Shown here piece by piece: positions 1-10,583 of a DNA stretch of 64,000 bases. The notes beneath the pieces are model-generated. The model had not been told where the DNA came from. It was given only the letters and a program-made list of their open reading frames with translations, and ran no database searches. Numbering within the stretch: position 1 is the stretch's first letter; every line of letters begins with the position of its first letter. This DNA is from Leptidea sinapis. Its lineage: Eukaryota > Arthropoda > Insecta > Lepidoptera > Pieridae. The stretch is taken from contig NC_066279.1 in assembly GCF_905404315.1 (NCBI RefSeq), forward strand, positions 6,646,501-6,710,500, in the 5' to 3' direction. Position numbers and translations under genes: made by a program.

Positions 1-92
1 CAGGGTCGGATTCGTTGCCGGGTCTATTGCTTCTGTAGGCTGCCCGGCTTGCTCGATTCTGCGGGCTCGCTCTGCTATCGCTCTTTCTAACT
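1..92 (-). CDS. FAM107: FAM107-family (DUF1151) protein, third visible coding exon, runs off left edge
   Basis: On the minus strand a splice acceptor (pyrimidine-rich tract ending TTTTTCAG, with a CTAAC branch-point-like motif about 20 nt upstream) opens a 92-nt frame. The exon starts with AG, which completes a GAG codon with the last G of exon 8077-7974, then reads 30 open codons to the edge (begins LERAIAERARRIEQAG, ends ATNPTL). The charged helix matches the part of FAM107A/B that reads like EIELLKRQQKLEQLE, and the following linker leads into the family's conserved C-terminal segment, which must lie outside the window. FAM107 proteins are small coiled-coil proteins; vertebrate FAM107A is an actin-associated stress protein. 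The insect role is inferred only. It is GC-richer than the flanking DNA, as expected for a real exon. Confidence 0.85.
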
Positions 93-795
93 CTGAAAAA
101 TATATTTACGTTAGTTTAATGTGTGATGATTTCAATATTAAATATACTTATTTAGTATTAAATCATAATAAAAAAAATGGGCAAATAGTACCTACATAAT
201 TGTTAATTAATGTCTGTTTAAAAGTACACATTTATTTTAAATTTTCAAACTATCTCTGGCTTCAAATTAGGATTGCCTGGAGTCCAGTCTCTTCCAATAC
301 ACTAATACAAGATAAAAAAAAATGTGTTTGATTGTTTGTGTGTGTGTCTTAGAAAGAAAATTATTCGGGAAAAAAAATATGGAATATATAATAAAAAAGT
401 ATAGATTTTTAGTTTTGCACATTTACAAGTTTTTCTGTATAATCATAGTTTAACACTTTAAACCAGTCAAATATTTTTTACAACTGCGTTTAAAAATCAA
501 AACATAATTAGTTTTATAGATAATAATACATTTCGATTTAGTTTTAATAGAAGATATTACTATGGCACAAGATAAAAATATTAAAAAAAAAAGTTTATTT
601 CAAAGATTACATATACATTTTAGTGGTTGAGACGTCCCAGTAAATTGTCTTAGGACATTTGTATTAGGAATATCTCGCAACTTCCTTAGCGGATACATAA
701 TATTTAACAAACAATATAGAAATATACAAAAATGATAAAAACCCAGATATTACAACTATCGCACAATTAAAGCAAGTTAACAAGAAAACTGTTAG

Positions 796-800
<5 letters not shown>

Positions 801-856
<56 letters not shown>
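801..856. repeat. (GT)28 microsatellite
   Basis: Uninterrupted GT dinucleotide run of 28 units, followed by GCGTGGG. It is a likely length-polymorphic locus. Confidence 0.99.
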
Positions 857-861
<5 letters not shown>

Positions 862-1010
862 GGTTTGGACTTTGGACCTTTAATTGGGTTCCATCTATAT
901 TCTATAGACTGAGTGTGCTTGTCATGTCAGCCTGATCAGAAGATTCGACAAAACAAGATAGATAATAAATATAACAGGTGATGACAATAAGTAAATGATA
1001 TTTTTTGTTA

Positions 1011-1354
1011 TCTATACTATAATATTATAAAGCTGCAGTGTTTGTTTGTTTGAACGCGCTAATCTCTGGTACTACTGGTCCGATTTGAATGATTCTTTCA
1101 GTGTTGGGTAGTCCATTTATCGAGGAAGACTATAGGCTATGGTTTTTTTTTCAAAATTAGGGATCCGTAATAAAATTGCTATTTTGTAACACAAGGTGTA
1201 AAATCGAAAACCTATTTTTGCGTGCGCTGCAAAAACTATCGACAATAGAACAAAATGATGTACAGGCTATAATATAGGCAATATTTTATTACTTAGAAAA
1301 CTATCGCGTGAATTATACTTTATATGGCAAAACAACGTTTGCCGGGTCTGCTAG
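1011..1354 (+). mobile_element. Helitron-like non-autonomous element (lepidopteran CTAG type)
   Basis: Begins TCTATACTATAATATTATAA after an A and ends AACGTTTGCCGGGTCTGCTAG before a T, the A|TC...CTAG|T layout of Helitrons. A short 3' hairpin precedes the CTAG. No coding capacity. Family assignment rests on remembered lepidopteran (Lep1-type) elements. Confidence 0.7.
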
Positions 1355-1580
1355 TTTATTATAAGCATAAAAGTTGAATAATATATAACCATACAGTTGT
1401 AATTATTTGTTATTATAATTTGTAATACCTACGTACTCATGTAGAGGAAAAAAGGTATGTTTTGCGCAAGGATTGATTAATGATCTTGAACACGTAATAA
1501 ACTAATTATAAGTAAAAACAGTATTTCATTGTTTTTACATTTAAGTATTTTATAACACAATAATTATTAATGAGTTAAAA

Positions 1581-1662
1581 TGTGACGAGACGGTATGGAA
1601 ATCGTTCAGCTGATGGTGAGTGATACGCCCTGTCCATTATAATGCAGGATTCTTGATTGAAC
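1581..1662 (-). repeat. SINE-like family A, short 3' fragment
   Basis: Matches the reverse complement of the 3' end of the family A consensus (GACGAGAC, CAGCTGATGGT, GATACGCCCTG) and stops inside the element. Confidence 0.7.
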
Positions 1663-1683
1663 CTAAAATGATAGGACGCAGCA

Positions 1684-1750
1684 CAAATTCAAATATTTTT
1701 ATTCAAAATAGGATGTGACATCACTTATTGAAAGTAAAAAACTACCACAC
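1684..1750 (-). repeat. CR1/Jockey-like LINE 3' tail fragment
   Basis: Reverse complement of the tail also present at 23345-23412: the CTTTCAATAAGTGATGTCA region followed by GAATAAAAATATTTGAATTTG. Confidence 0.75.
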
Positions 1751-1766
1751 TTGGATATATAAGATA

Positions 1767-1974
1767 CTAGCTGACCCGGCAAACGTTGTTTAGCCATATC
1801 AAGTATAATTCACGCGATAGATTTATAAATAATAGCCTATGTGTTATTCTCGTGTGTAAGCGAGTGTTTAATTATTATAAAGTTTCATCAAAATCCATTC
1901 AGTAGATTTTGCGTTAAAGAAGTTCAAACATACATCCAGACATACAAACTTTCACATTTATAATATTAATAGGA
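1767..1974 (-). mobile_element. Helitron-like element, 208 bp
   Basis: On the minus strand it starts TCCTATTAATATTATAAATG and ends AACGTTTGCCGGGTCAGCTAG, with an A before and a T after. It carries the typical lepidopteran phrase resembling ACGCAAAATCTACTGAATGG. Confidence 0.75.
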
Positions 1975-2008
1975 TTAAATCTTAATTCCAGTAATTTAAT
2001 TTTTTTAA

Positions 2009-2100
2009 GGGACGAGACGAGCAGGATATTGAGCCGATAGTAATTGATACGCCTTGCCCATTGCAATGCAGTGCTACTCGGGATTCTTCAAAAACAAACA
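2009..2100 (-). repeat. SINE-like family A, 3' fragment
   Basis: Reverse complement of the family A 3' end (GGGACGAGACGAGCAGGA onwards through the ATGCAGTG region), breaking off near 2100. Confidence 0.75.
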
Positions 2101-2177
2101 ATTTGGCTCGAATCGTAAAATAAGGGAGACTCTGAAGTTTTCATTTCAGTGGAGTGGTTTTAAGCACAGACATTTTT

Positions 2178-2628
2178 TAAGCTATTGTATAGCTTCTATC
2201 GCGGGCCTTGAGCGTGGAGACCGAATCCAGAAATTCCGTAACGAAAATAACCTAACACTTACTTACTAGATGTATATAGATATTTCGGCACGGCCATTAC
2301 AGTTGTCGTGGAACAGCGGTTATCACGTATGCTTTTTGTGCAGAAGATCCCAGGTTCGAGCCTGAGGTACATCTTGATTTTTTTATCACGTTTTTTTTTA
2401 ATTTTTATTATTATGCCAAGCATTTTTATTTAGTTTTACCTGCCCCGTTGTCTGTTTTTAATCAAATCTTCAAGTTAAATTTTACTCCCTTCCCGTTTGC
2501 TTTTTTTAAAATTAATTTTATAAAAAAAATAAATACTGCATAAATAATTATAATTGCATAAGTTGGTAAAAAATGCTGTGCAATAGCTTTACCGCGGCAG
2601 TCCCCGAGTGCCAAACGTCTTTTTTTTT
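2178..2628 (+). repeat. Repeat family K copy 1 with tRNA-like core
   Basis: About 450 bp closely matching 32273-32722. It contains a tRNA-like block at about 2311-2371: A-box-like TGGAACAGCGG, an anticodon-arm-like ATGC-TTTTTGT-GCAG, and a B box GGTTCGAGCC. The left end carries AAGCTATTGTATAG; the inverse motif lies near the right end, before ACCGCGGCAG and a T-rich terminus. It is probably a SINE or a composite MITE. Confidence 0.6.
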
Positions 2629-2911
2629 ATTGTGATCACTATACACTACATTATCATTATTCAATGAATATCATTATGGTTTTATTTGAATAACATTTGA
2701 TATTAGTAGTAATAAACACGTTGGTCAGAAAATATAAATGTCATTTATCAAACCGTCCTTCAATTTGGTGTGCGAAGACCTTTTTGTCTGATTGGGCCAC
2801 TAATTATCAAGTTCATTAATTAATATTGATAAGAATATCGGTACATTAAAAAAATATCTTGAATAATTATTATGTTTTTATCATTTTGATGGAGGATTTT
2901 TATATGTTAAA

Positions 2912-3240
2912 TTGTACCACCTTTTTTTATGTATGTATGTAATATATTTATTCATAAAAGTTACAATTTCATTTAAACTCGCTTTATGTAAACATCTTTA
3001 TTCATTATTATATCCCTGTCTATGTCTTGATTTATATAATGCTGCGTATTCGCCTAAATATTCTATTGTTTACTTATCTTATCGTTCTGTTGTCATGTCT
3101 GTAAAACTGTATTCTTTTGTGTTCTCAGTGAAACTATTCTAGGATATACCCAATATTGTAATTTGTATATTTATTTTACTTAATTTGTACTATAGTGATG
3201 TATCTGTTTGTTTCCTTAATAAATAAATAGCTTAAAAATT
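2912..3240 (+). repeat. AT-rich LINE-like 3' tail (uncertain)
   Basis: Low-GC sequence ending TTTCCTTAATAAATAAATAG, the style of a LINE 3' terminus. There is no second copy in the window. The open frame across it is low-complexity and not a credible protein. Confidence 0.25.
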
Positions 3241-3749
3241 ATTAAATTAGGTTATATTAATGCAATTAATTTACGTAAATGGTTACAACGTATATAAAAA
3301 GTGTTTTTTTAATAAACTTTTAAATTTAGCAAATGTAGGCTCACGTCATAATATGTCTTCGGGTAAACTATTGAGAAAGTATGGAACTCGTTTTTTAACG
3401 TTCTATGTCCATAGTAATTTTGTACCATGGGTATTTCAAATTCACCTTTGGAAAATGACCTTGTGCCAGTTTTATGTTGCACCAAATTAGTGAAACGATC
3501 CTGTTTACTATGATTGTTTACAAGTAGAAGATTTATGTTTCAGGCCGGTAAAATTTTACATATTTTATATAGTTTAGAGTAATCTCCTTCACATTGATTC
3601 TTCGTCTTTTTATTTACGAGTAATTTTAAAAATCTTGTTTGCTATCCTTGCAAACCTTATGCCTATTATGAATCAATATAAAATCATTCGGAATCCACAA
3701 TAATATGACTGATTGTTATACTAGATTTATTTCTTAGATACTTCTTTCA

Positions 3750-4060
3750 GCAGTTGGAGGCTTCTTTGCACAGGAAGCCGGCTAGATTATGGGTACCACA
3801 ACGGCGCCTATTTCTGCCGTGAAGCAGTAATGTGTAAGCATTACTGTGTTTTGATCTGAAGGGCGCCGTAGCTAGTGAAATTACTGGGCAAATGAGATTT
3901 AACATCTTATGTCTCAAGGTGACGAGCGCAATTGTGGTGCCGCTCAGAATGTTTGGGCTTTTCAAGAATCCTAAGCGGCACTGCATTGTACTGGGCAGGG
4001 CGTATCAATTACCATCAGCTGAGCGTCCTGCTCGTCTCGTCCCGTATGTTCATAAAAAAA
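3750..4060 (+). repeat. SINE-like family A, nearly full-length copy
   Basis: Reads CAGTTGGAGGCTTCTTTGCA through the hairpin AGTAATGTGTAAGCATTACT, the GCCGCTCAG...GCGGC stem and CTCGTCTCGTCCC to CATAAAAAAA. No protein-coding capacity, internal palindromes, poly(A) tail. It is followed 80 bp later by a second copy in the same orientation. Confidence 0.9.
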
Positions 4061-4139
4061 GCTGAGAAATACTCGGTACATTTTTCTGTCGTGAAGCAGT
4101 TTCACGCAGGTTTGATTGTGGTTCAGTTTGTTGGGCGTA

Positions 4140-4455
4140 GCAAGTGGGAGGCTCCTTTGCATAGGATGAAAGCTAGCGTGTACTGGGTACAACAACGGCG
4201 CCTTATTCTGCCGTGAAGCAGTAATGTATTAGCATTATTGTGTTTGTTTCGGTCTGAAGGGCGCCGTAGCTAGTGAAATTACTGGGCAAATGAGACTTAA
4301 CATCTTATGTCTCAAAGTGACGAGCGCAATTGTGATGCCGCAAGGAATTTCAGGTTCAATCAAGACTCCTTACCGGTGCTGCATTGTAATAGGCAGGGCG
4401 TATCACTTGCGATCACATGAACGTCCCGCTCATTTCGTCATTTTTATCAAAAAAA
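4140..4455 (+). repeat. SINE-like family A copy, diverged
   Basis: Same layout as the copy at 3750, with more substitutions in the CGGCTAGATTATGG region and an altered GCCGC stem. It ends in an A-rich run after CTCATTTCGTC. Confidence 0.85.
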
Positions 4456-5050
4456 CACAAAATAAAGCAGTTTTCACTTCAACAAAAAATATTTACTTTT
4501 GATACCAATAAGACACAATAAATTATTAAAATTTTCTTACCTATTCCAATGACAAAGGCACTTTTCAAATAAGGTTAAGCCTAAGCATTCAAACAAAAGC
4601 GCGGCTCAGTGACGTCATCGCTTACGTCATATTATTCAAATGCTATCAGTATTCGTACAAATTCTTTGGGATTATTAATGATTAATTTGTTTGATAAATG
4701 CGAAATAACATATTATTTGAGAAACATGGATTATTTGATTCGACCTTCAGCAAAAGTTTAAGTTACCTAAGATTGTATGTAATTGAGATATTTTTCAAAT
4801 ATAAAACTATAATATCAAAAATACTACGCGTTATGTTTCGCACTTCATCGTCATCGTTCAAATAACAGCTGAACAAGCATCGCATAATTCTAGCTATCGT
4901 AACAAACCCTTAATACTCTAGTATTTAATTTATTTGTTTCAAAATCGTATTCATTATATTAATAATAATAATTAATGTTTATTTTACTATATATTACAAT
5001 TACGAATTACATGTATTTAAGAGTATTATAAAAAAAATTAAACAAAAAAA

Positions 5051-5334
5051 CATCCAACTTCAAAAACACTATTCCAAAACAATAGATATAAATGCACTAA
5101 AAAGTATGAAAATAATTGCGTATATTTATACAGTCTAATTAATTAATCTAATACTAAGTAATAATTATTGTTATTTTAGGAATTGGATGCAATCGGACCA
5201 CACGGGAAGCACCAGCTTTCAAATAAAAAAAGAATTATCAAAATCGGTTCACCCAGTCCAAAGTTTTTAAGTAACAAACATAAAAAAAACATAACGAAGA
5301 ATTGAGAATCTCCTCCTTTTTTAAAGTCGGTTAA
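5051..5334 (-). repeat. Family H non-autonomous element with AACCGACTTC-type ends
   Basis: On the minus strand it begins AACCGACTTTAAAAAAGGAG and ends GAAGTTGGATG, a short inverted terminal match. It contains ACTGGGTGAACCGATTTTGA and AAGCTGGTGCTTCCCGTGTG. The same body occurs at 59333-59603 on the other strand. Confidence 0.65.
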
Positions 5335-5484
5335 AAATATTAAGTTGAATTAAAAAAAACAATCGATATCAGTATTTATGGTTCTTACTACGATGCACAC
5401 TTAACTTAACCAATATTTAAGAATGGGAATGTTAAAGTAGTCGGACAAAGTATCAATAATTTTGTTTTTCTATATATATACATA

Positions 5485-5838
5485 CTAGTGGACCAGACAG
5501 ACGTGTCCTGTACATACATCTTAAATTTGAAAAATCGGTCCAGCCGTTAGTAGGAGTTCACTAACATACACATGAGTAGGAGAATTATATAATATGGACG
5601 GAATTGAGAATCTAAAACAAACTCAAATTCACGGAAACAAACAAAAAAAACATCAAAATCGGTCCAGCCGTTTATGGAGGTAGTTTAATTGTGAATCTAA
5701 ACCATTCTCGAATCCACCTGAAGACACACACCAATCTCAAATTCACTGGAACACACAAAAATATCATCAAAATCGGTCCATCCGTCTAGGAGGAGTTCAG
5801 TGACATACACACGCACACAAGAAATATATATATTAAGA
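5485..5838 (-). mobile_element. Helitron-like element with internally repeated module
   Basis: On the minus strand it starts A|TCTTAATATATATATTTC and ends ...CCACTAG|T. The phrase like CTCCTAAACGGCTGGACCGA occurs three times inside at roughly 100-nt spacing. Sister copies are 46820-47100 and 60052-60391. Confidence 0.75.
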
Positions 5839-5902
5839 TATGTATGTATATGCTCCTCTACATAGCTACCAAAAGGATGATATTAATTGTAATCCAGTAC
5901 GT

Positions 5903-5943
5903 GATACTACACTTTGATCTTAGCCAAAAGGCCGGAAAGCGAT
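5903..5943 (-). pseudogene. U2 snRNA 5'-end fragment (41 nt)
   Basis: The minus strand reads ATCGCTTTCCGGCCTTTTGG followed by CTAAGATCAAAGTGTAGTATC, matching the first 41 nt of U2 snRNA with a small change in the ATCGCTTCTCGG part. It includes the U6-pairing (helix II) region and the GTGTAGTATC branch-point-recognition block. It stops abruptly, with no Sm site or later stem-loops. Its 5' end directly abuts the 5' end of a family A copy on the opposite strand. Confidence 0.85.
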
Positions 5944-6507
5944 GACCAGTGTGAAGCTCCTTTGCACAGGAAGCCGGCTAAATTATGGATACCACAACGG
6001 CGCCTATTTCTGTAGTGAAGCAGTAATGTGTTAGCATTATTGTGTTTCAGTCTAAGGCTAGGGTTACTATGGATGCGAGTTCTGACGAAAATTTGTTCTG
6101 ACGGATTCGTCAGAAGAAACAAACGCCTGGTATCCAATGACAGTGTTTACACTGGCAACGCCGAACGCGTCAGAACATGCACGACGTCGTCAGAACCGCT
6201 CGAGCGTTGCCAGTGTAAACACTGTCAGGCGTTTGTTCTTCTGACGAATCCGTCAGAACTCGTCAGAACAAATTTTCGTCAGAACTCGCATCCATAGTAA
6301 CTCTAGCCTAAAGGGCGCCGTAGCTAGTGAAATTACTGGGCAAAAGAGACTTAACATCTTATGTCTCAAGGAGACGAGCGTAATTGTGGTGCGAATCAGA
6401 ATTTTCAAGAATCCTGAGCGGTACTACATTTTTAATGGGCAGGGCGTTTACCATCAGATGAACGTTCTGCTCGTCTCGTCCCTTATTGTCATAAAAAATA
6501 AAATAAA
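5944..6507 (+). repeat. SINE-like family A copy, split by a nested MITE
   Basis: Starts GACCAGTGTGAAGCTCC and ends TTATTGTCATAAAAAATAAA. The body is interrupted within GTTTCAGTCT|...|AAAGGGCGCCGTAGC by the 253-bp element at 6056-6308. Joined across the insertion, the flanks read as a normal family A copy. Confidence 0.9.
6056..6308. mobile_element. PIF/Harbinger-like foldback MITE, 253 bp, TAA target duplication
   Basis: Ends are GGCTAGGGTTACTATGGATG and its near-perfect inverse finishing CATAGTAACTCTAGCC, flanked by TAA at 6053-6055 and 6309-6311. The inverted arms extend for most of the length, with repeated TTCTGACG motifs. The host family A copy is disrupted cleanly. A 3-bp TWA duplication is the Harbinger habit; no transposase is present. 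Confidence 0.85.
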
Positions 6508-6509
6508 AT

Positions 6510-7386
6510 AGTTTGTAATCTAATAAATTGACTGACAGTTAAGACAATCGTTTGAATAGAAGTTTAGCAGACATGAAAGCTGCGAGTTGAACGACCGTAG
6601 CACCTGCCCTGCAAGGACGAATGATCGACCCAATATGCAGGTAAAAACTGCCGAAACCACATTACCCGTGAAGGCCTCTCTCGACAAACTGGTACATGCG
6701 ATGCAAATAAAAAAACGATCTTTAATGATCAAATTCCGGCGGGCTAACGAACCATCTTTTGTGGGAATACCGTAAAGTGCATGAGAATTGCATGAGCTTT
6801 TATACTTTTTCGAGCTCTTCCGTCAGGACTTAAGAGATATTAATATAAATTACATATTTCTTCAAAATAGTGTTATTTGTCTTAACTTATCAACAAGGGG
6901 GGGGGAATTCCCAAACACACAAATGCTGATTCACTAATCTTTTAACAATTTTGTGACGAAAGTATTGTGAAGGTTTGTTACGTGTTTGAGAAACTATTAC
7001 ATCATCAGTAGAAGTAATTATCAACAGGTCGTTAATACCGGTAGCAAAATTAAACTGCTTATCGGCTGTGTTTTAATGACTTTATTTGATATGTTTAATT
7101 GCAAAGTAAATAAAAACCCATTGAGACTGTGGTTAAATGTTAACTAGAAATGGATTGAACTGAATGTGATGGAATCAAATTGAAAGACGTGTAGATTATT
7201 CTTTTGTAATAACTCTTTAACTTTAATAATAACCAGTAACTGCGATGTAGATAAAAAATAAATAGTAGTTAAAAAAACACGCTGTTTGCAGAAAAGCGAA
7301 AAAGTTTATTTATGTAAGCTTGTTTTTTTTTTAACTATTATTTGCATCGTTGAATTAATTCTCTTTGGTATCCGAAAATTTCCTAA
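6510..7386. other. Single-copy intron sequence
   Basis: AT-rich with no recognised repeat or exon. A run of nine G lies at about 6898-6906. The overlapping opposite frames at 6520-6775 have no family resemblance. Confidence 0.5.
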
Positions 7387-7587
7387 TCTATATAATATAA
7401 GAGATTTCCACGTATATAGCCACTCATCACGATATCTCTGGAACCATAAGGCGTAGAGACTTGAAATTTGGTAGTTTTATTCCTTTCGCCGAGTAGGGAT
7501 CAGCTAAGAATTTAAAGAAAGATTTAAAGAAATTCCATCCGCAAGAAATTTTTTTTATAACAGAACAACGTCTGTCGGGTCCGCTAG
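7387..7587 (+). mobile_element. Helitron-like element, 201 bp
   Basis: A|TCTATATAATATAAGAG start and ACAACGTCTGTCGGGTCCGCTAG|T end, with the ACAGA...TCTGT 3' hairpin typical of this window's CTAG-ending elements. Confidence 0.75.
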
Positions 7588-7704
7588 TATTAGATTAATC
7601 GGTTAAAAATAATGGTTGACATTTAAAATTAACATCAATTCCTGTCTTATCGACTATAGAAGGAAATTATATAAATTAACAAAACTCGTATGTTGCAAAT
7701 TGAA

Positions 7705-7855
7705 AAATGGGATGATTTTATCAAATTAATGTATTGTCATCGGTCCTCGATAAATCTAACGAAGTTTTAACGAAATCTGGCCGTTTAAATTGGGTTAAAA
7801 TCGCGCTTAAATGAGACGGTTACAAACAAACATACATACAGGTGAAACTAATAAA
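7705..7855 (-). repeat. Family G repeat fragment
   Basis: Reverse complement of the block that precedes the large palindromes at 34.8 and 39.3 kb: TAGCTTCACCTGTATG, GTAACCG..CTT, CGGCCAGATTTCGTT, and ATCGAGGACCGATGACA. Confidence 0.7.
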
Positions 7856-7973
7856 AAGCGTGTAATAAATCAATTTCAGTTTCGAGGAAACTGTTTTTTT
7901 TGAAGTGAAAAAGAAAACATAAGTAAAAAGTTTCCAACGATATCACTTTGTAAATAAAAAAGATGAAAATTAC

Positions 7974-8077
7974 CTGGTGTTTCTCTGTGTTCCTTCACTT
8001 GATTCATTAGTTGCTTCTCTTTGTGTTTCGAGAGAGCTTTCTGTAGTTCGCTCTTCTGGTTCAGGACATTTTTCCCT
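7974..8077 (-). CDS. FAM107: FAM107-family (DUF1151) protein, second visible coding exon
   Basis: A 104-nt minus-strand exon with acceptor GAATTTTTCAG|A and donor CCAG|GTAATT. It contributes the last base of a split codon, then 34 codons beginning GKNVLNQKSELQKALSKHKE and ending HRETP, then the first base of the next codon. NQKSELQKAL aligns with the NKPELQKVM segment of vertebrate FAM107B, and the lysine/glutamine-rich stretch after it is the start of the coiled coil. Entry phase 2 and exit phase 1 fit the neighbouring exons at 22723 and 92 exactly, which is hard to get by chance. It is the only non-repetitive, codon-like stretch in this part of the window. Confidence 0.88.
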
Positions 8078-8237
8078 CTGAAAAATTCAAGTTGGAAATT
8101 AGCATTCTTGTGGAGACACAGTTTCCGCACAAAGTAACATTGTTTAAGATTTTTTTGTACATAAATAATAATAGTAAGTTGGTAATGTGAGTGTACCTAA
8201 CACGGTAAAATATTAATTATTGTTAATTGTGATTAAA

Positions 8238-8490
8238 GACCCCTATAGCCCAGTGGTTAGTGACCCTGCCTACTGAGCAGGTCCCGGGTTCGAATCCCGG
8301 TAGGTGCAAACATTTATATGATGAATATGAAGTTTGTTTCCGAGTCATGGTTGTTTATAAGTATTTATGTATGTTTAAGTAAGTATATTGTATTAAATAT
8401 ATCGTTTTCTTGTACATATACAGGATATGCCTAGTTTGGGGCAAGATAATTTGTGTAAAAGTGTGTCAATATTTATTTATTTGTAATATT
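8238..8490 (+). repeat. tRNA-derived SINE (family S), full head
   Basis: The head reads GACCCCTATAGCCCAGTGG (A box) and GGTTCGAATCC (B box) over about 71 nt, then a lepidopteran SINE body (ATTTATATGATGA, GAGTCATGG, TATGCCTAGTTTGGGGCAAG, AATTTGTGTAA) ending in TATTTATTT. The pol III promoter boxes are intact. It is not a functional tRNA gene because the body is attached directly. Confidence 0.85.
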
Positions 8491-8929
8491 ACACCTCTAA
8501 GTCCCACAGTGATGATGTCTTTTAACATCAGGTATTCTGCTCGTTAGTCCATCACTATTGTCAATAAGAAATGTGCTAAGGTGCCTACTAAGATATGCCA
8601 AGGTACGGCATCTTAATAAAAGCACTAAAATAAAACTAAAGTGCAATCAACGAACATCTATTACGTATAATATTACGTTTTAAAGAAGGTATGAAGGTAT
8701 ATCCAATGAATCGTCGAAACAGGATAGCAAGATAAAAAGTTTATTTGGGCATAAATGAAAAGGCGTCGTCGTAAAATTCAAAAAAGTCCTTTTGAATTCT
8801 GCTCCTTACAACATAGAACCAAAATATGTTCAAAAATGTATCTAATACGCAATGGCGTTCTATAAGGACATGATATTATCATTTGCTGTTTGATAGCGGA
8901 ACGGTAAAAGTGTACTTAAAGACACATTG

Positions 8930-9192
8930 TATAGGCTCCTTTGCACGGGATGCCGGCTAGATTATGGGTACCACAACGGTGACTGTTTCTATCGTTTAGC
9001 AGTAATGTGTAAGCATTACTGTACATGTACATGCTGTGTTTCGGTCTAAAGGCCGTAGCTGTGAAATTACTGGGCAAATGAGACTTAATATCTTATTTCT
9101 CAAGGTGACGAGCGCAGTTGTAGTGCCACTCAGAATTTTTGGGACTTGCAAGAATTCTGAACGGCACTGCATTGTAATGGCGTAAAAAAACA
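8930..9192 (+). repeat. SINE-like family A copy, 3'-shortened
   Basis: Starts within the 5' block (AGGCTCCTTTGCACGGGATG) and runs to GCACTGCATTGTAATGGCG, directly followed by A7, so the CAGCTGAACGTCC...CTCGTCCC part is missing. It has a local duplication of the GTACATGTACATG type. Confidence 0.85.
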
Positions 9193-9966
9193 CTTCTCTC
9201 CATGTGTCAACTATCAGTGTCCGAATCGGGTTGTTAATTCAACATACGTAACCTGAACTGAATAAATGTCTTACATTGCTGCTCATTGACTAGGAATATT
9301 TAAAACAACTGGAGTAAATGCGGCAATGTATAGATATAGCAGTCTAAGATTAATATGGTGTAATTTGTGGCATGTTCCATATATATTTCAGCTTTGTTTT
9401 TATACAACGTGAATTGTCTATATGTATTAAGTCATTGCATTGAAAAAAATCATAAAATTTAGGCTGGTGTTTCAATTTCATCATAACAAAGTTATAATTT
9501 GTTATAATTTCTGTACAATTAAATTTCAGTAGGTACAAGCTTTTAAAAATATATATCGGTATTGTACAAAAGTATTTACATGTTTTTTTTTTCTATTGTA
9601 TACTATTTATATCATGTGAGTTTATTTAAAGTATTGGCGTTGTTAGCTGTTGTGTTCTCTCACAAGGAACCTTGAGTCACATCATGGTGATAAATAAAAC
9701 GGTATCCAATGAACAGCTCCTGTATGCTAATCTTGGTTATCGCATATCATAAAATTTCCATTGCCACCGGAAACAACATACAAAATTTCAGCCGAGGATA
9801 ACTGCTTTACAATTCAGATGTAAGATTTGACCCGAAACAACATACGGCTCAAAACATACTGTGTTCAATAAAGGCTTGGAATAAAACGACACAAATTCAA
9901 TCTGTCAAGTTTAAAATTATTTCTCCCTGTCATGTAATTCCGTAGTCACAAAGGTTGTTTGAAAAT
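9193..9966. other. Single-copy intron sequence
   Basis: No repeat or exon recognised. The frame at 9350-9538 has no family resemblance. Confidence 0.4.
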
Positions 9967-9967
9967 A

Positions 9968-10267
9968 AAGGAAGAGACGAGCAGAACGTGCAGCTGATGG
10001 TCATTGATACGCCCTGCCCATTACAATGCAGTGCCGCTCAAGAATATTGAAAAACCCAAAAATTCTGAATGGCACTACAACTGCGCTCGTTTCCGTGAGA
10101 CATAACATGTTACGTCTCATTTGCCCAGTAATTTCACTAGCTACGGCACCCTCCAGACCGAAACACAGTAATGTTTACACATTACTGCTTCACGGAAGAA
10201 ATAGGTGCCGTTGTGGTACCTACCCATAATCTAGCCGGCTTACTGTGCAAAGGAGTCTCCCACTGGT
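9968..10267 (-). repeat. SINE-like family A copy, nearly full length
   Basis: Reverse complement from GAAGAGACGAGCAGAACG to GAGTCTCCCACTGGTAGC, including both main hairpins. Confidence 0.9.
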
Positions 10268-10583
10268 AGCTACTTCACGTTTATTAAGAACACAGAATGA
10301 ATTTAACGTAATAATATGTTAGTTTAATATATATATATCATTATCTATAATAACTACACCGACTCATTCAGAATTCACATGATCATAAAAACGTAACACG
10401 TGGAACATTGATAAAGTTGGCGTTATCGTAAATTTTCGCTACCATATAAGGCAATGTGTAGTATCGTAACGCGATCTACTCATAATTATATTACAGTTCA
10501 TTGATAATGGACTCGATGTTATGATTAATATTGTTGGTAAGGAACTCTATTTCAGGTTGTCAATTTTTATATTTATAGTTATA

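Larger units (their letters stand above)
93..7973 (-). other. Intron of the FAM107-like gene (about 7.9 kb)
   Basis: Bounded on the minus strand by the donor CCAG|GTAATT at 7974/7973 and the acceptor TTTTTCAG at 95-93. It is a phase 1 intron: one base of the split GAG codon lies on the right. Its contents are almost all repeats, described separately. Stretches 93-800, 2630-3745, 4460-5050 and 6510-7380 show only AT-rich, apparently single-copy sequence. A LINE-like AT-rich tail ending in AATAAATAAATAG lies at 2930-3240. Confidence 0.75.

Noticed and set aside
3747..3986. Recurring ~79-residue frame (MQCRLGFLK...LAGFLCKEAS) antisense to family A
   Set aside because: It reappears in most family A copies only because their consensus is open in that frame. 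It starts and stops at variable places and is broken in many copies; there is no sign of a real protein.
5903..5943. Functional U2 snRNA gene
   Set aside because: Only the first 41 nt are present, with changes in the 5' stem and no Sm site or 3' stem-loops.
8238..8308. Functional tRNA gene
   Set aside because: Boxes A and B are present, but the sequence runs straight into a SINE body shared with 14088, without the spacing or terminator expected of a tRNA gene.
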